The notes: a model not told the origin generated them from the sequence alone. DNA of 64,000 nt from Rhizobium acidisoli (GCF_002531755.2 NZ_CP034998.1:1922001-1986000); one strand, 5' to 3'. Shown: positions 17,267 to 27,917, counted from the stretch's first letter. Program-made: numbers and translations.

Positions 17267-19552
17267 ATGCCCGTGAAGAAAGCCCATCCAGAGGCCGATG
17301 ATTCCACGGCGGCTGAGGCAGGCGTCGGCAGCGTGGCCGATGACGATTCCGACCTGGCAGAACGGGAGAGCCGGTGGAACCATGCGCTCGTCGGCTCCGG
17401 CCTCGGCGTCTGGGATCACAACTACCGTCTCGACCGGAAATATTATTCGCAGACCTGGAAGACCATGCGCGGCATGGCGCCCGACGAGGAGGCTGCCGGC
17501 GATTACGATGCCTGGCTGGCCCTCGTCCATCCCGATGACCGCGATTTTGTCGTCCATGCCATCGACCGGCAAAATGCCGGCGATCCGGATTACCAGATCT
17601 TCGAATATCGCGAGCGCCACAGGGACGGCCACTGGATGTGGATCGACTGCCGCGGCGCCTGCGTGGAATGGGACGAGAGCGGCGTGCCGACGCGCATCGT
17701 CGGCACGGATACGGATATTACCGCCCGCAAGGAGGCCGAGGATACGCTGTCGCGCCTGTCGCGCCGGCTCGACCTGGCGCTGGAGATTTCCCGCATCGGC
17801 GTCTTCGAAGCGGATATCGAGAATGATACCGTCGAATGGGACGAGCGCCTCATCGCCATTTACGGGCTGAAGGGCGCCTCGCGGCCAATTGCCAGCGATG
17901 TCTGGGCAAAAAGCCTGCATCCCGACGATCGCGAGCGCGTGCTCGGCTTGTCCGACCGCAGCGTCGAAAGCGGCAGTGATTTTCAGCAGGAATACCGCAT
18001 CATCCGCGGCGACGGCGCCGAACGCGTCATCCGCGCCCGCTCGGCCTTCTTCGTCGACGGCAACGGCCACCGCAAGCTGATCGGCGCCAATTGGGACGTC
18101 ACCGAGGAGGTCGCGCTCCGCAACGAGCTGCAGCGCGCCAAGGATCTGGCCGAGGCGCATAACCGCGAACTCGAGGCCGCCAAGGAGAGCATCGAGCGCC
18201 TGGCGCTGCACGATTATCTCACCAGCCTGCCGAACCGACGCTATCTCGACAAGATGCTGGACGAGCGCTCGGCCGAATGCCGGGCCAAGGGCTTGGGGCT
18301 GGCGATCCTGCATATCGATCTCGACCGCTTCAAGCAGATCAACGACACGCTCGGCCACCGGGCCGGCGACGCCATGCTGCAGCATGCCGCAAGCGTGCTC
18401 AGAAACTCCGTCCGCGCCGCCGATTTCGTGGCCCGCATCGGCGGTGACGAATTCGTCATCCTCTGCACCGTCGATCCCGCGTCGAAGAAGATCGCCAGCC
18501 TTGCCGAACGGATCATTCGCGAATTGCGCAAACCGGTCCGATATGAGGGGCACGACTGCCGTTTCGGGGCCAGCATCGGCATCGCCGTCGACAGCGGGCC
18601 GACGCTCGACGCCAAGCAGATGCTGCTCGATGCCGATATCGCGCTCTATCGCGCCAAGGGCCTGGGCCGCAATCGTTTCGAATTTTTCTCCGCATCCGAC
18701 CGCCGCGACGTCATCTCGGCCAAGCACCTTGCCGACGAGATCCTGATCGGCCTCGAGCGCAACGAATTCGTGCCCTTCTATCAGCTGCAATTCGATGCCC
18801 GCACGCTGGATGTCGTCGGCGTCGAAACGCTTGCCCGCTGGCAGCACCCCGTGCACGGGCTGCTGGCACCAGACCGCTTTCTGGATATCGCCGAGGATCT
18901 CGACGTCGTCTCGACCATCGACGCCCTGATCCTGGAGCGCGCCATCGCCGATCGCCGCGCCTGGATCAAGGACGGGCTGACCGTTCCGAAGATATCGGTC
19001 AACGTTTCCGCCCGGCGGCTTGCCGATCCCGATCTCGGCAAGAAGCTCCGCGCCCTGAAGATTGCGCCCGGCACCTTCGCCTTCGAATTGCTGGAATCGA
19101 TCTCGCTCGACGATTGCGACGAGGCGGTCGCCGCCAATCTGAAAAAGCTGCGCAAGCTCGGCATCGACATTCAAATCGATGATTTCGGCACCGGCCATGC
19201 ATCGATCGTCAGCCTGTTGCGCTTGAGCCCGAAGACGCTGAAGATCGACCGCGAGCTGATCCGGCTGCTGCCGCAATCGGCCGAGCAGCGCAAACTCGTC
19301 GGCTCGATCATCGATATCGGCCGCTCGCTGAACATCCTTGTCATCGCCGAGGGTGTCGAGACTTCAGATCATATCCGCATTCTCGAAGAGCTCGACTGCG
19401 ACACGCTGCAGGGTTACGCGCTCGCCCGGCCGATGCCGGCGATGCAGATCCCCTCCTTCATCCGCGCTGGCAGCTGGCGCCACGGCCAAGTCGCCGCGCG
19501 CGCTCTGCAGACGCAGCTTCGCCGCGAGCTTGGAAGCAGAGCCGCCAAATAA
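17267..19552 (+). CDS. PAS-PAS-GGDEF-EAL cyclic-di-GMP synthase/phosphodiesterase
   Basis: 761 residues without membrane helices. Two PAS/PAC sensor domains (about 35-150 and 160-290) precede a GGDEF domain and an EAL domain. The GGDEF motif is intact at residues 392-396, and the inhibitory RxxD site (RAAD) sits exactly five residues before it. In the EAL domain the signature is ETL (glutamate at 520), and the other metal and catalytic residues are present: N in VNVSARR, E in FELLES, DDFGTG, K in LKIDRE, and E in AEGVET. Both activities are therefore plausible. The signal sensed is unknown. It is a single gene, with no partner genes next to it. Confidence 0.93.
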   Translation: MPVKKAHPEADDSTAAEAGVGSVADDDSDLAERESRWNHALVGSGLGVWDHNYRLDRKYYSQTWKTMRGMAPDEEAAGDYDAWLALVHPDDRDFVVHAIDRQNAGDPDYQIFEYRERHRDGHWMWIDCRGACVEWDESGVPTRIVGTDTDITARKEAEDTLSRLSRRLDLALEISRIGVFEADIENDTVEWDERLIAIYGLKGASRPIASDVWAKSLHPDDRERVLGLSDRSVESGSDFQQEYRIIRGDGAERVIRARSAFFVDGNGHRKLIGANWDVTEEVALRNELQRAKDLAEAHNRELEAAKESIERLALHDYLTSLPNRRYLDKMLDERSAECRAKGLGLAILHIDLDRFKQINDTLGHRAGDAMLQHAASVLRNSVRAADFVARIGGDEFVILCTVDPASKKIASLAERIIRELRKPVRYEGHDCRFGASIGIAVDSGPTLDAKQMLLDADIALYRAKGLGRNRFEFFSASDRRDVISAKHLADEILIGLERNEFVPFYQLQFDARTLDVVGVETLARWQHPVHGLLAPDRFLDIAEDLDVVSTIDALILERAIADRRAWIKDGLTVPKISVNVSARRLADPDLGKKLRALKIAPGTFAFELLESISLDDCDEAVAANLKKLRKLGIDIQIDDFGTGHASIVSLLRLSPKTLKIDRELIRLLPQSAEQRKLVGSIIDIGRSLNILVIAEGVETSDHIRILEELDCDTLQGYALARPMPAMQIPSFIRAGSWRHGQVAARALQTQLRRELGSRAAK

Positions 19553-19781
19553 AGACCTGCACAAGCAGCCCGCCATTTCGCCGTCATTTCACCGTATCGG
19601 AAAAGGCGCTAGACTCGTCTTGCGAATTCATTCGATTCTCTTGGCGGTATTCCGTAAAATCTGGAAACCGGGGAAGGAAGGATAGGCGGATTGTGAAACT
19701 CACTCTTTTCCTTTAAGGGGACGCCACGAGATCGATCCACTCGCGCTATCCCAAGAGCGCCAACAACAGAGAATGACCACG

Positions 19782-20546
19782 ATGAACCGTCGCCGCCGTA
19801 TCTACGAGGGCAAGGCAAAGATTCTGTATGAGGGCCCGGAACCGGGCACTTTGATCCAGTTCTTCAAGGACGATGCCACTGCCTTCAACAAGAAGAAACA
19901 CGAAGTCATCGACGGCAAGGGCGTCCTCAACAACCGCATTTCCGAATATATCTTCAGCCATCTGAACAAGATCGGCATCCCCACCCATTTCATCCGCCGG
20001 CTCAACATGCGCGAGCAGCTGATCAAGGAAGTGGAGATGATCCCGCTGGAGATCGTCGTGCGCAACGTCGCCGCCGGTTCGCTTGCCAAGCGTCTGGGGA
20101 TCGATGAAGGCGTGGTCCTGCCGCGCTCCATCATCGAATTTTACTACAAGTCAGACGCGCTCGACGATCCGATGGTCTCCGAAGAGCACATCACCGCCTT
20201 CGGCTGGGCCAATCCGGCCGAGCTCGACGACATCATGGCGCTCGCCATCCGCGTCAACGACTTCATGACCGGCCTCTTCCTCGGCGTCGGCATCCAGCTC
20301 GTCGACTTCAAGATCGAATGCGGCCGCCTCTTCGAAGGCGATCTGATGCGCATCATCCTCGCCGACGAAATCTCACCGGACAGCTGCCGGCTCTGGGATA
20401 TCGAGACCCACGAGAAGATGGACAAGGATCGTTTCCGCCGCGATCTCGGCGGGTTGCTCGAAGCCTATTCCGAAGTTGCGCGCCGTCTCGGCATCATCAA
20501 TGAAAACGAGCCTGTGCGCGGCACCGGCCCGGTTCTGGTCAAGTAA
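19782..20546 (+). CDS. purC: Phosphoribosylaminoimidazole-succinocarboxamide synthase
   Basis: 254 residues. It joins aspartate to CAIR to give SAICAR, the eighth step of purine synthesis. Family marks are [15 protein letters not shown], the ATP-binding [33 protein letters not shown] and [15 protein letters not shown]. An ATG at 19773 would add [13 protein letters not shown] is the usual rhizobial start. The gene opens a purine cluster and is followed after 15 bp by purS. About 230 bp upstream is free of genes and should hold the promoter, but I see no convincing regulator site there. Confidence 0.95.
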   Translation: MNRRRRIYEGKAKILYEGPEPGTLIQFFKDDATAFNKKKHEVIDGKGVLNNRISEYIFSHLNKIGIPTHFIRRLNMREQLIKEVEMIPLEIVVRNVAAGSLAKRLGIDEGVVLPRSIIEFYYKSDALDDPMVSEEHITAFGWANPAELDDIMALAIRVNDFMTGLFLGVGIQLVDFKIECGRLFEGDLMRIILADEISPDSCRLWDIETHEKMDKDRFRRDLGGLLEAYSEVARRLGIINENEPVRGTGPVLVK

Positions 20547-20561
20547 GGCAGGAAAGACAAA

Positions 20562-20804
20562 GTGATCAAGGCTCGTGTCACCGTCACGCTGAAAAACGGC
20601 GTTCTCGATCCGCAGGGCAAGGCTATCGAAGGCGCGCTCGGCGCCCTCGGCTTCTCGGGCGTCGGCCACATCAGACAGGGCAAGGTCTTCGACCTGGAAC
20701 TGGAAAGCGCCGACAAGGCCCAGGCCGAGGCCGACCTCAAGGCCATGTGCGAGAAGCTCCTCGCCAACACGGTCATCGAGAACTACGCGATCGCGATCGA
20801 CTGA
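20562..20804 (+). CDS. purS: Phosphoribosylformylglycinamidine synthase, PurS subunit
   Basis: 80 residues, GTG start with GGAAAG upstream. PurS is the small structural subunit that, with PurQ and the short form of PurL, makes FGAM synthase. The sequence KARVTVTLKNGVLDPQGKAIEGALGALGF is diagnostic. In most rhizobia purQ follows directly; here a kptA gene lies in between. Confidence 0.95.
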   Translation: MIKARVTVTLKNGVLDPQGKAIEGALGALGFSGVGHIRQGKVFDLELESADKAQAEADLKAMCEKLLANTVIENYAIAID

Positions 20805-20848
20805 CGATCACCGACCCGTCGTCCGGCGGACTTTTAGGATTTGGCGTC

Positions 20849-21403
20849 ATGACGCAGGCAAAGCTGGAGACGGAAGTCTCGAAATATATGAGCTATGTTC
20901 TGCGTCACGCGCCTGAAGCCGCCGGTTTGACGCTCGATGCCGAGGGCTGGGTGTCGTTCGATGAACTCGAAAAGGCGCTGACGTCGAAATACGACGTTTC
21001 CCGAGCCGACATTATCGAGATCATCGAAAACAATCCGAAGAAGCGCTTTACTCTTGCCGACAACAGAATTCGCGCCAATCAGGGTCATAGCGTCGACGTC
21101 GATCTCGCATTGACCCCGGTGGAACCGCCAGCGGCTCTTTATCACGGCACGTCTTCTGCCAACTGGCATTCGATCGAGTGCGAAGGCTTAAAGAAGATGC
21201 AGCGTCATCACGTTCATCTCTCGGCGGATGTCGAAACCGCAAAAATCGTCGCAACGCGCCGCAAGGGTGAATATCTCATCCTGCGTGTCGATGCGGCCCG
21301 CATGTTTTCAGAGGGCCATTCTTTCTTTGTCTCCGACAATGGAGTATGGCTCGCCGAAAGCGTTCCAGTTCAATATCTTTCGCCAGACGCGGGGACCCCA
21401 TGA
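20849..21403 (+). CDS. kptA: RNA 2'-phosphotransferase (Tpt1/KptA)
   Basis: 184 residues. This family moves an internal RNA 2'-phosphate to NAD+, giving ADP-ribose 1''-2'' cyclic phosphate. Visible hallmarks are the R19-H20 pair in [10 protein letters not shown], the ADF-like DEGW segment ([11 protein letters not shown]), the arginine of [22 protein letters not shown] and NGVWLAE. It lies between purS and purQ, with AGGA before its ATG and a stop that overlaps the purQ start (ATGA), so it is translated in line with purine genes. Codon use looks richer in A/T than in its neighbours, which suggests a later arrival. Its bacterial substrate is not established. Confidence 0.92.
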   Translation: MTQAKLETEVSKYMSYVLRHAPEAAGLTLDAEGWVSFDELEKALTSKYDVSRADIIEIIENNPKKRFTLADNRIRANQGHSVDVDLALTPVEPPAALYHGTSSANWHSIECEGLKKMQRHHVHLSADVETAKIVATRRKGEYLILRVDAARMFSEGHSFFVSDNGVWLAESVPVQYLSPDAGTP

Positions 21404-22071
21404 AATCAGCCGTCGTTCAACTTCCGGGCCTCAACCGCGACCGCGATATGATCGCCGCCCTGACGAAGATTTCCGGCAAGCCGCCGGTGACGATCTGGCA
21501 GACGGAAACCGAGATCCCCGATGTCGACCTGATCGTCATCCCCGGCGGCTTCTCCTATGGCGATTACCTGCGCTGCGGCGCGATCGCCGCCCGCATGCCG
21601 GTCATGCAGGCGATCATCGACAAGGCTGAAAAAGGCGTGAAGGTGCTCGGCGTCTGCAACGGCTTCCAGATCCTCGTCGAGGCCGGCCTGCTGCCTGGCG
21701 CGCTGATGCGCAATGCTTCGCTGAAATTCGTCTGCCGCGAAATCAAACTCGAAGTCGTCAATGCCGAGACGGATTTCACACGCGCCTACGCGCAGGGCCA
21801 GATCATCCGCAGCCCGGTTGCCCATCACGACGGCAATTATTTCGCCGATGAAGCAACGCTGGCGGCAATCGAAGGCAATGGCCAGGTGGTGTTCCGCTAT
21901 GCCGAGGGCACCAACCCGAACGGCTCGGTCAACGACATCGCCGCTGTTATGAATGAAAAGGGCAACGTGCTCGGCATGATGCCGCATCCCGAAAACCTGA
22001 TCGAAGCCGCCCATGGCGGCTCGGACGGCCGCGGCCTGTTCGCCTCGGCGCTCGATGTCATTGCCGCCTGA
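21400..22071 (+). CDS. purQ: Phosphoribosylformylglycinamidine synthase, glutamine amidotransferase subunit
   Basis: 223 residues, class I glutamine amidotransferase. It supplies ammonia from glutamine to PurL. The catalytic cysteine is in GVCNGFQIL, and the His-Glu pair is in [10 protein letters not shown]. The oxyanion region [14 protein letters not shown] is typical of PurQ. The start [16 protein letters not shown] at 21400 overlaps the kptA stop; the upstream in-frame extension is a shadow of kptA. Confidence 0.95.
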   Translation: MKSAVVQLPGLNRDRDMIAALTKISGKPPVTIWQTETEIPDVDLIVIPGGFSYGDYLRCGAIAARMPVMQAIIDKAEKGVKVLGVCNGFQILVEAGLLPGALMRNASLKFVCREIKLEVVNAETDFTRAYAQGQIIRSPVAHHDGNYFADEATLAAIEGNGQVVFRYAEGTNPNGSVNDIAAVMNEKGNVLGMMPHPENLIEAAHGGSDGRGLFASALDVIAA

Positions 22072-22102
22072 AATCCTCTCATCCGGATCTGGAGCAAGAT
22101 CG

Positions 22103-22501
22103 ATGCGCCCTCGCCTTTCCCTAGCAAATGCCGCCCTGCTTGCCGCTCTCGCAGCCATGGTCGCGGCCTGCCAGTCCACGCCGGCGCCGACAGGTCCGAA
22201 CCGCGCCGCGCTGCCGACGATGGAGCGCGTTGCGCTCGGCGCCAATGCCTGCTGGTTCAAGTCGGGTGATCCGGCTTTTGCCGCCTATAAGCTTGCGCCG
22301 GAGCTCAACTCCTTCTCCGGCCGCCCGCGCATCCTGCTCGTCCACAAGGGTAGCCCGGAAAGCCGGCCGCTGCTCGTCGTGCAGGCCGAGGGAAGCCCGT
22401 CGCATGTCCAGGCCTTCGGTCCGATGATGTCGGATCCGGTCGCCGGCCGCATCGCCGCCGACGTCAATCGCTGGTCCGGCGGCAGCAAGGCCTGCAGCTG
22501 A
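22103..22501 (+). CDS. Small predicted lipoprotein
   Basis: 132 residues with a lipoprotein signal peptide whose lipobox ends at C23 (MVAAC). The mature part begins with a proline/threonine linker and holds two further cysteines (in ANACWFKSG and at the C-terminus, KACS) that could form a disulfide. The family is not recognised beyond being a conserved rhizobial type. It starts 31 bp after purQ and probably shares that transcript. Confidence 0.78.
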   Translation: MRPRLSLANAALLAALAAMVAACQSTPAPTGPNRAALPTMERVALGANACWFKSGDPAFAAYKLAPELNSFSGRPRILLVHKGSPESRPLLVVQAEGSPSHVQAFGPMMSDPVAGRIAADVNRWSGGSKACS

Positions 22502-22525
22502 TCGCGCCAATCGCTTTCCGCGCCG

Positions 22526-22783
22526 TCAGTCCCAGAAGAACGACTTGCCGACTTCGCGCGCGGCATCGGACTGCGACACCCCGATATCCTTGAGTTCGCT
22601 CGCCGTCAGGTTTCTCAGTGCCCGCCGGCCTTCTCGCTTCTGATGCCAGAGAAGCACCGCCGCCCAGACCCGGCCCAAGCGCGTCGTCGCCTCGGCAGGT
22701 GCATGGGGAAGGACAATTTGTCTCCGATCCTCGTAGGAGACAATAGGTACAATCGGCATTTTGATCTCAGGCAAGGCAGACAT
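22526..22783 (-). CDS. DUF1127 small protein
   Basis: 85 residues. The C-terminal half is a DUF1127 domain (RRALRNLTASELKDIGVSQSDAAREV). Related small arginine-rich DUF1127 proteins in rhizobia and Agrobacterium affect phosphate, carbon and stress responses and bind RNA. This one is the longer form with an N-terminal extension. It is divergent from the MocR-type gene, with 81 bp between the starts that include likely operator boxes. Confidence 0.85.
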   Translation of the reverse strand: MSALPEIKMPIVPIVSYEDRRQIVLPHAPAEATTRLGRVWAAVLLWHQKREGRRALRNLTASELKDIGVSQSDAAREVGKSFFWD

Positions 22784-22826
22784 TCCAGGAATCCTCTCGG
22801 TTATCCGTTGGAATTGACTCTTAATC

Positions 22827-22853
22827 TTGACAAGGACAATGTGACAATATAGT
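22827..22853 (+). promoter_or_regulatory. Predicted sigma-70 promoter of the MocR-type gene
   Basis: TTGACA at 22827-22832 and TATAGT at 22848-22853 are separated by 15 bp, slightly short. Transcription would begin about 5 bp before the ATG at 22865, so the mRNA would be nearly leaderless; indeed there is no Shine-Dalgarno sequence. The boxes overlap the inverted repeats described next. Confidence 0.5.
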
Positions 22854-22871
22854 CAATTGTCACCATGACAA
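22828..22871. promoter_or_regulatory. Cluster of TGACAA boxes, probable autoregulatory operator
   Basis: Four copies of TGACAA or its complement occur in 44 bp: 22828-22833, 22842-22847, 22857-22862 (reverse) and 22866-22871. Copies two and three form a perfect inverted repeat with 8-bp arms (GTGACAAT at 22841-22848, ATTGTCAC at 22856-22863) around a 7-bp spacer; copies three and four form another with a 3-bp spacer across the start codon. The cluster covers the predicted -10 box and lies between two divergent genes, as expected for an operator. Confidence 0.6.
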
Positions 22872-24283
22872 ATTGGCTTCCTGATCTTTCCCGCGGCTCC
22901 GGGCCGGTCTATCTCCGGCTTGCCGACAGCATCGAATCCGCCATATCGAGCGGCGCCCTGCCCGCCGGCAGCAAATTGCCGCCGCAACGCAATCTCGCTT
23001 ACGATATCGGGGTGACAATCGGCACGATCGGCCGCGCCTATGCGCTGGTGCACGAGCGCGGCCTGGTCGCCGGCGAAGTCGGGCGCGGCACCTATGTGCT
23101 GAACCGCTCGGAGACGCCGCCCGGTGAACAGGCCGACCCGTTGACCGTTTCGCTTGGAAGCACCCGCCTCCGCGATGCGCCGGCAAATAAGATCCGTTTC
23201 GACACCACCGCCGCTCCCGACCTCGGCCAGGGCAAGATCATAGCGGGCATCCTGTCCGAGATCGGTGAGGAGCATCTTGCCGAAATCTCCTCCTATTCCC
23301 GGAGTTTTCCGGGCAACTGGTTCGAGGCGGGCCGCCGTTGGCTTGCTCGCAGCGGCTGGACGCCGGAAGCCGAAAACATCGTGCCGACACTCGGCGCCCA
23401 CGCGGCCGCGGTCGCCGTCATCGCCGCCGTCTCGGCCCCGGGCGACAAGATCGTCTTCGAGGACCTCACCTACACGCAGGTCAGCCGCAGCGCCCGCCTG
23501 CTCGGCCGCCGCACGCTGACGGTCGATTCCGATGAACACGGCATGATCCCGGAGGATTTCGAGCGGCTCTGTCAGCAGCAGCATCCGAAGCTTGCCTTCC
23601 TGATGCCGACCATCCACAATCCCACCGTGACGATCATGCCCTATGAACGGCGTGCGGCAATTGCTGCAATCGCCAGGAAGCACGGCGTCTGGCTGATCGA
23701 GGACGATCTCTACGGCGGCATGGCCGACGATGACACACCGCTCATCGCCTCGCTTGCACCCGATCGCACCTTCCTCGTCAGCGGCCTGTCGAAATCCGTC
23801 GCCGCCGGCGTGCGCGGCGGCTGGGTCGCCTGCCCGCCGCATTTTGCCCAGCGCATCAGGGTGACGCACAGGATGATCACCGGTGGCCTGCCCTTCATCC
23901 TGGCGGAAACCTGCGCGCGCCTGGTCGAAAGCGGCACGGCGCACGCGATCCGCAAGCAGAGTGTCGAAGAACTCTCCCGGCGCGTCCGGCTTGCCCGCGA
24001 ACAACTGCAAGGCTTCGATTTCCAATCGCACCCGCACGCGCCGTTCCTCTGGCTGAAACTGCCGGAGCCATGGATGTCCGGCACGTTCAAGAACGCCGCT
24101 TACCGCGATGGCGTGCTGGTCGATGACGAGGACGAGTTCAAGGCGGCGCGTGGCGAGAAAATCTATCACCGCGTTCGCATCGGCTTCTCCTCGCCGAAGT
24201 CGGAACAGGAACTGGTCTCCGGCCTGATGATCCTGCGCCGGCTGCTGGAAAACGGCGGCTCCGCCTATGACGGTGAAATATGA
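22865..24283 (+). CDS. MocR/PdxR-type regulator: GntR DNA-binding domain fused to an aminotransferase domain
   Basis: 472 residues. Residues ~10-80 form a GntR winged helix (YLRLADSIESAISSGALPAGSKLPPQRNLA); residues ~110-465 form a fold-type I PLP domain with the Schiff-base lysine at K310 (SGLSKSVAAGVRGG) and the DDLY segment. Such proteins usually sense PLP or an amino compound and act as autorepressors or activators. The immediate neighbour on the other strand is the DUF1127 gene; downstream is the PagL-like gene. No PLP-synthesis, GABA or taurine gene is near, so the effector is unknown. Confidence 0.9.
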   Translation: MTNWLPDLSRGSGPVYLRLADSIESAISSGALPAGSKLPPQRNLAYDIGVTIGTIGRAYALVHERGLVAGEVGRGTYVLNRSETPPGEQADPLTVSLGSTRLRDAPANKIRFDTTAAPDLGQGKIIAGILSEIGEEHLAEISSYSRSFPGNWFEAGRRWLARSGWTPEAENIVPTLGAHAAAVAVIAAVSAPGDKIVFEDLTYTQVSRSARLLGRRTLTVDSDEHGMIPEDFERLCQQQHPKLAFLMPTIHNPTVTIMPYERRAAIAAIARKHGVWLIEDDLYGGMADDDTPLIASLAPDRTFLVSGLSKSVAAGVRGGWVACPPHFAQRIRVTHRMITGGLPFILAETCARLVESGTAHAIRKQSVEELSRRVRLAREQLQGFDFQSHPHAPFLWLKLPEPWMSGTFKNAAYRDGVLVDDEDEFKAARGEKIYHRVRIGFSSPKSEQELVSGLMILRRLLENGGSAYDGEI

Positions 24284-24406
24284 GGTGTTGCAAATACACG
24301 TCATAGATCCGAAAAACCGCCGGGGCCTATTCGCGGTGCTTTACCGACCGAACCTCCATGCTACCTCTTTGTTATTCCCGCCTGACGCGAATCAAAAGGA
24401 CAGCAG

Positions 24407-24985
24407 ATGAGGGTCGACTTCGGAAGAATCGCGTTGCGTTTTTTGAGTAGGGCTTCAGTGGCAGTGGTAGCCGGCACCTTGGCGGCAGGTTCGGCCAATG
24501 CCGGCGAGCAGATATTCGACGAACTGCGTTTCGGCCTCTCGACCTCGGTGCAATCCGGCCATTCCAGAGAAGACGGCGTCTTTCCCGAGATCACCGCTCT
24601 TTTCGATCCTTTCGGCTACGAGTCTTCAGTCGGCTGGCAGCAGCAGTTGTTGCACCCCCGTGTTCATCTCGGCACCTCGATCGGTACCTCGGGCGAGGCC
24701 AGTCAATTCTTCACAGGCTTCACCTGGACGGTCAATTTCAACGAGAAGCTCTTTGCCGAAGCCGGCTTCGGCGGCGTCATCCATACCGGCGACCTCGAAG
24801 GCGATGATGACGGCCCGGAACTCGGCTGCCGGGTCCTCTTCCACGAATATGCCGGGGCCGGCTACCGTTTTACCGCGCATTGGAACGTGATGGCTCAGAT
24901 CGCCCACTCTTCGCATGCCAATCTCTGCGACGGCCCGAACGACGGCATGACACGCGCCGGGCTGCAGGTCGGCTACAAGTTCTGA
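24407..24985 (+). CDS. pagL: PagL-like lipid A 3-O-deacylase / acyloxyacyl hydrolase
   Basis: 192 residues: a signal peptide (cleavage likely after SANA, residue 32) followed by an outer-membrane beta-barrel ending in the classical C-terminal phenylalanine (LQVGYKF). The H-x-S catalytic motif of PagL is visible as H167-S168-S169 in AQIAHSSHANLCDGPNDG. The position of the third catalytic residue (glutamate in Pseudomonas PagL) reads methionine in a simple ungapped alignment, so the activity is likely but not certain. PagL removes a 3-O acyl chain from lipid A in the outer membrane. Confidence 0.78.
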   Translation: MRVDFGRIALRFLSRASVAVVAGTLAAGSANAGEQIFDELRFGLSTSVQSGHSREDGVFPEITALFDPFGYESSVGWQQQLLHPRVHLGTSIGTSGEASQFFTGFTWTVNFNEKLFAEAGFGGVIHTGDLEGDDDGPELGCRVLFHEYAGAGYRFTAHWNVMAQIAHSSHANLCDGPNDGMTRAGLQVGYKF

Positions 24986-25022
24986 CCGATTGCCGCTTTG
25001 AGAAAAGAACCTGCCTGCCCCT

Positions 25023-25070
25023 GTGAACTGACCCCGAAGTTGGGTGTCCAACTTTCGGGGGTCAGTTCAC
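25023..25070. repeat. Head-to-head inverted repeat resembling IS3-family insertion sequence ends
   Basis: The 21-nt arm at 25023-25043 (gtgaactgaccccgaagttgg) and the 23-nt arm at 25048-25070 pair almost fully; the right arm has one extra C and one extra A. Only 4 nt lie between them. The word TGAACTGACCCC..AAGTTGG resembles the terminal inverted repeats of several IS3-group elements. No transposase lies between or beside them, so this is either a footprint of two abutted ends or a very small non-autonomous element. It lies 86 bp before purL. Confidence 0.6.
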
Positions 25071-25116
25071 TGTGTTGATGGCTGGCTTTTTTCTGTCGCG
25101 CGCGGCCGCTACATAA

Positions 25117-27387
<2,271 letters not shown>

Positions 27388-27406
27388 TGCGCAAGGAGTA
27401 ACGATC

Positions 27407-27640
27407 ATGGCCATGAAACCCGGCGATATCGAAGACATGATCAAGGCTGGGATTCCCGGTGCCAAGGTGACGATCCGCGATCTGGCGGGCGATGGCGACC
27501 ACTACGCCGCCGAAGTCGTCGCCGAAGTCTTCCGCGGCAAGAGCCGCGTGCAGCAGCACCAGATGGTCTACGAGGCGCTGAAGGGCAATATGGGCGGCGT
27601 CCTGCACGCGCTGGCGCTGCAGACCTCGGCGCCGGAATAG
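27407..27640 (+). CDS. bolA: BolA family protein
   Basis: 77 residues, AAGGAG before the ATG. It has the BolA fold signature: GAKVTIRDLAGDGDHYAAEVVAEVF, then RVQQHQMVYEALKGNMGGVLHALALQT. BolA-like proteins bind monothiol CGFS glutaredoxins and take part in Fe-S cluster trafficking. The partner type, grxD, is present 3 kb downstream. It starts 19 bp after purL and probably shares its transcript. Confidence 0.94.
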   Translation: MAMKPGDIEDMIKAGIPGAKVTIRDLAGDGDHYAAEVVAEVFRGKSRVQQHQMVYEALKGNMGGVLHALALQTSAPE

Positions 27641-27710
27641 GGTTTTGTCGGTATTGGAATGCTCCACCGGCCGCGAGACGGCGGGCCATCGCACGCCCAT
27701 CGACCGGGCG

Positions 27711-27917
27711 TGGATCCTCGGCTCAAGGCCGAGGATGACGGAGTGCGGGGTTAGTGCTCCGCCAAACGCAAAGAAGCCTCCCGCATACGGAGCTTGGCGC
27801 ACAGGTAAACTATCCGCCCTGACTAATATCCGACGCATTGTCCCAGTGTGCCGACAGCGAGTTTGGCGGCGCGCCAACCCCGCTCTCCGTCATCCTCGGC
27901 CTTGAGCCGAGGATCCA
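27711..27917. repeat. Long intergenic inverted repeat, MITE-like rhizobial palindromic element
   Basis: Perfect 33-bp arms lie at 27711-27743 and 27885-27917 (outer word tggatcctcggctcaaggcc). The pairing continues inward with scattered mismatches to about 27767 and 27861 (GCGGGGTT and CCGCCAAAC words), giving arms of about 57 bp around a ~93-bp centre. Each arm is itself a small palindrome around GCCTTGAGCC-type words. The element fills most of the 337-bp gene-free stretch between bolA and the convergent hydrolase gene; nothing else was found there. Confidence 0.8.

Noticed and set aside
17198..19276. A 692-codon open frame antisense to the GGDEF-EAL gene.
   Set aside because: It has no family features, lies wholly opposite a clear multidomain gene and is a product of high-GC third-position bias.
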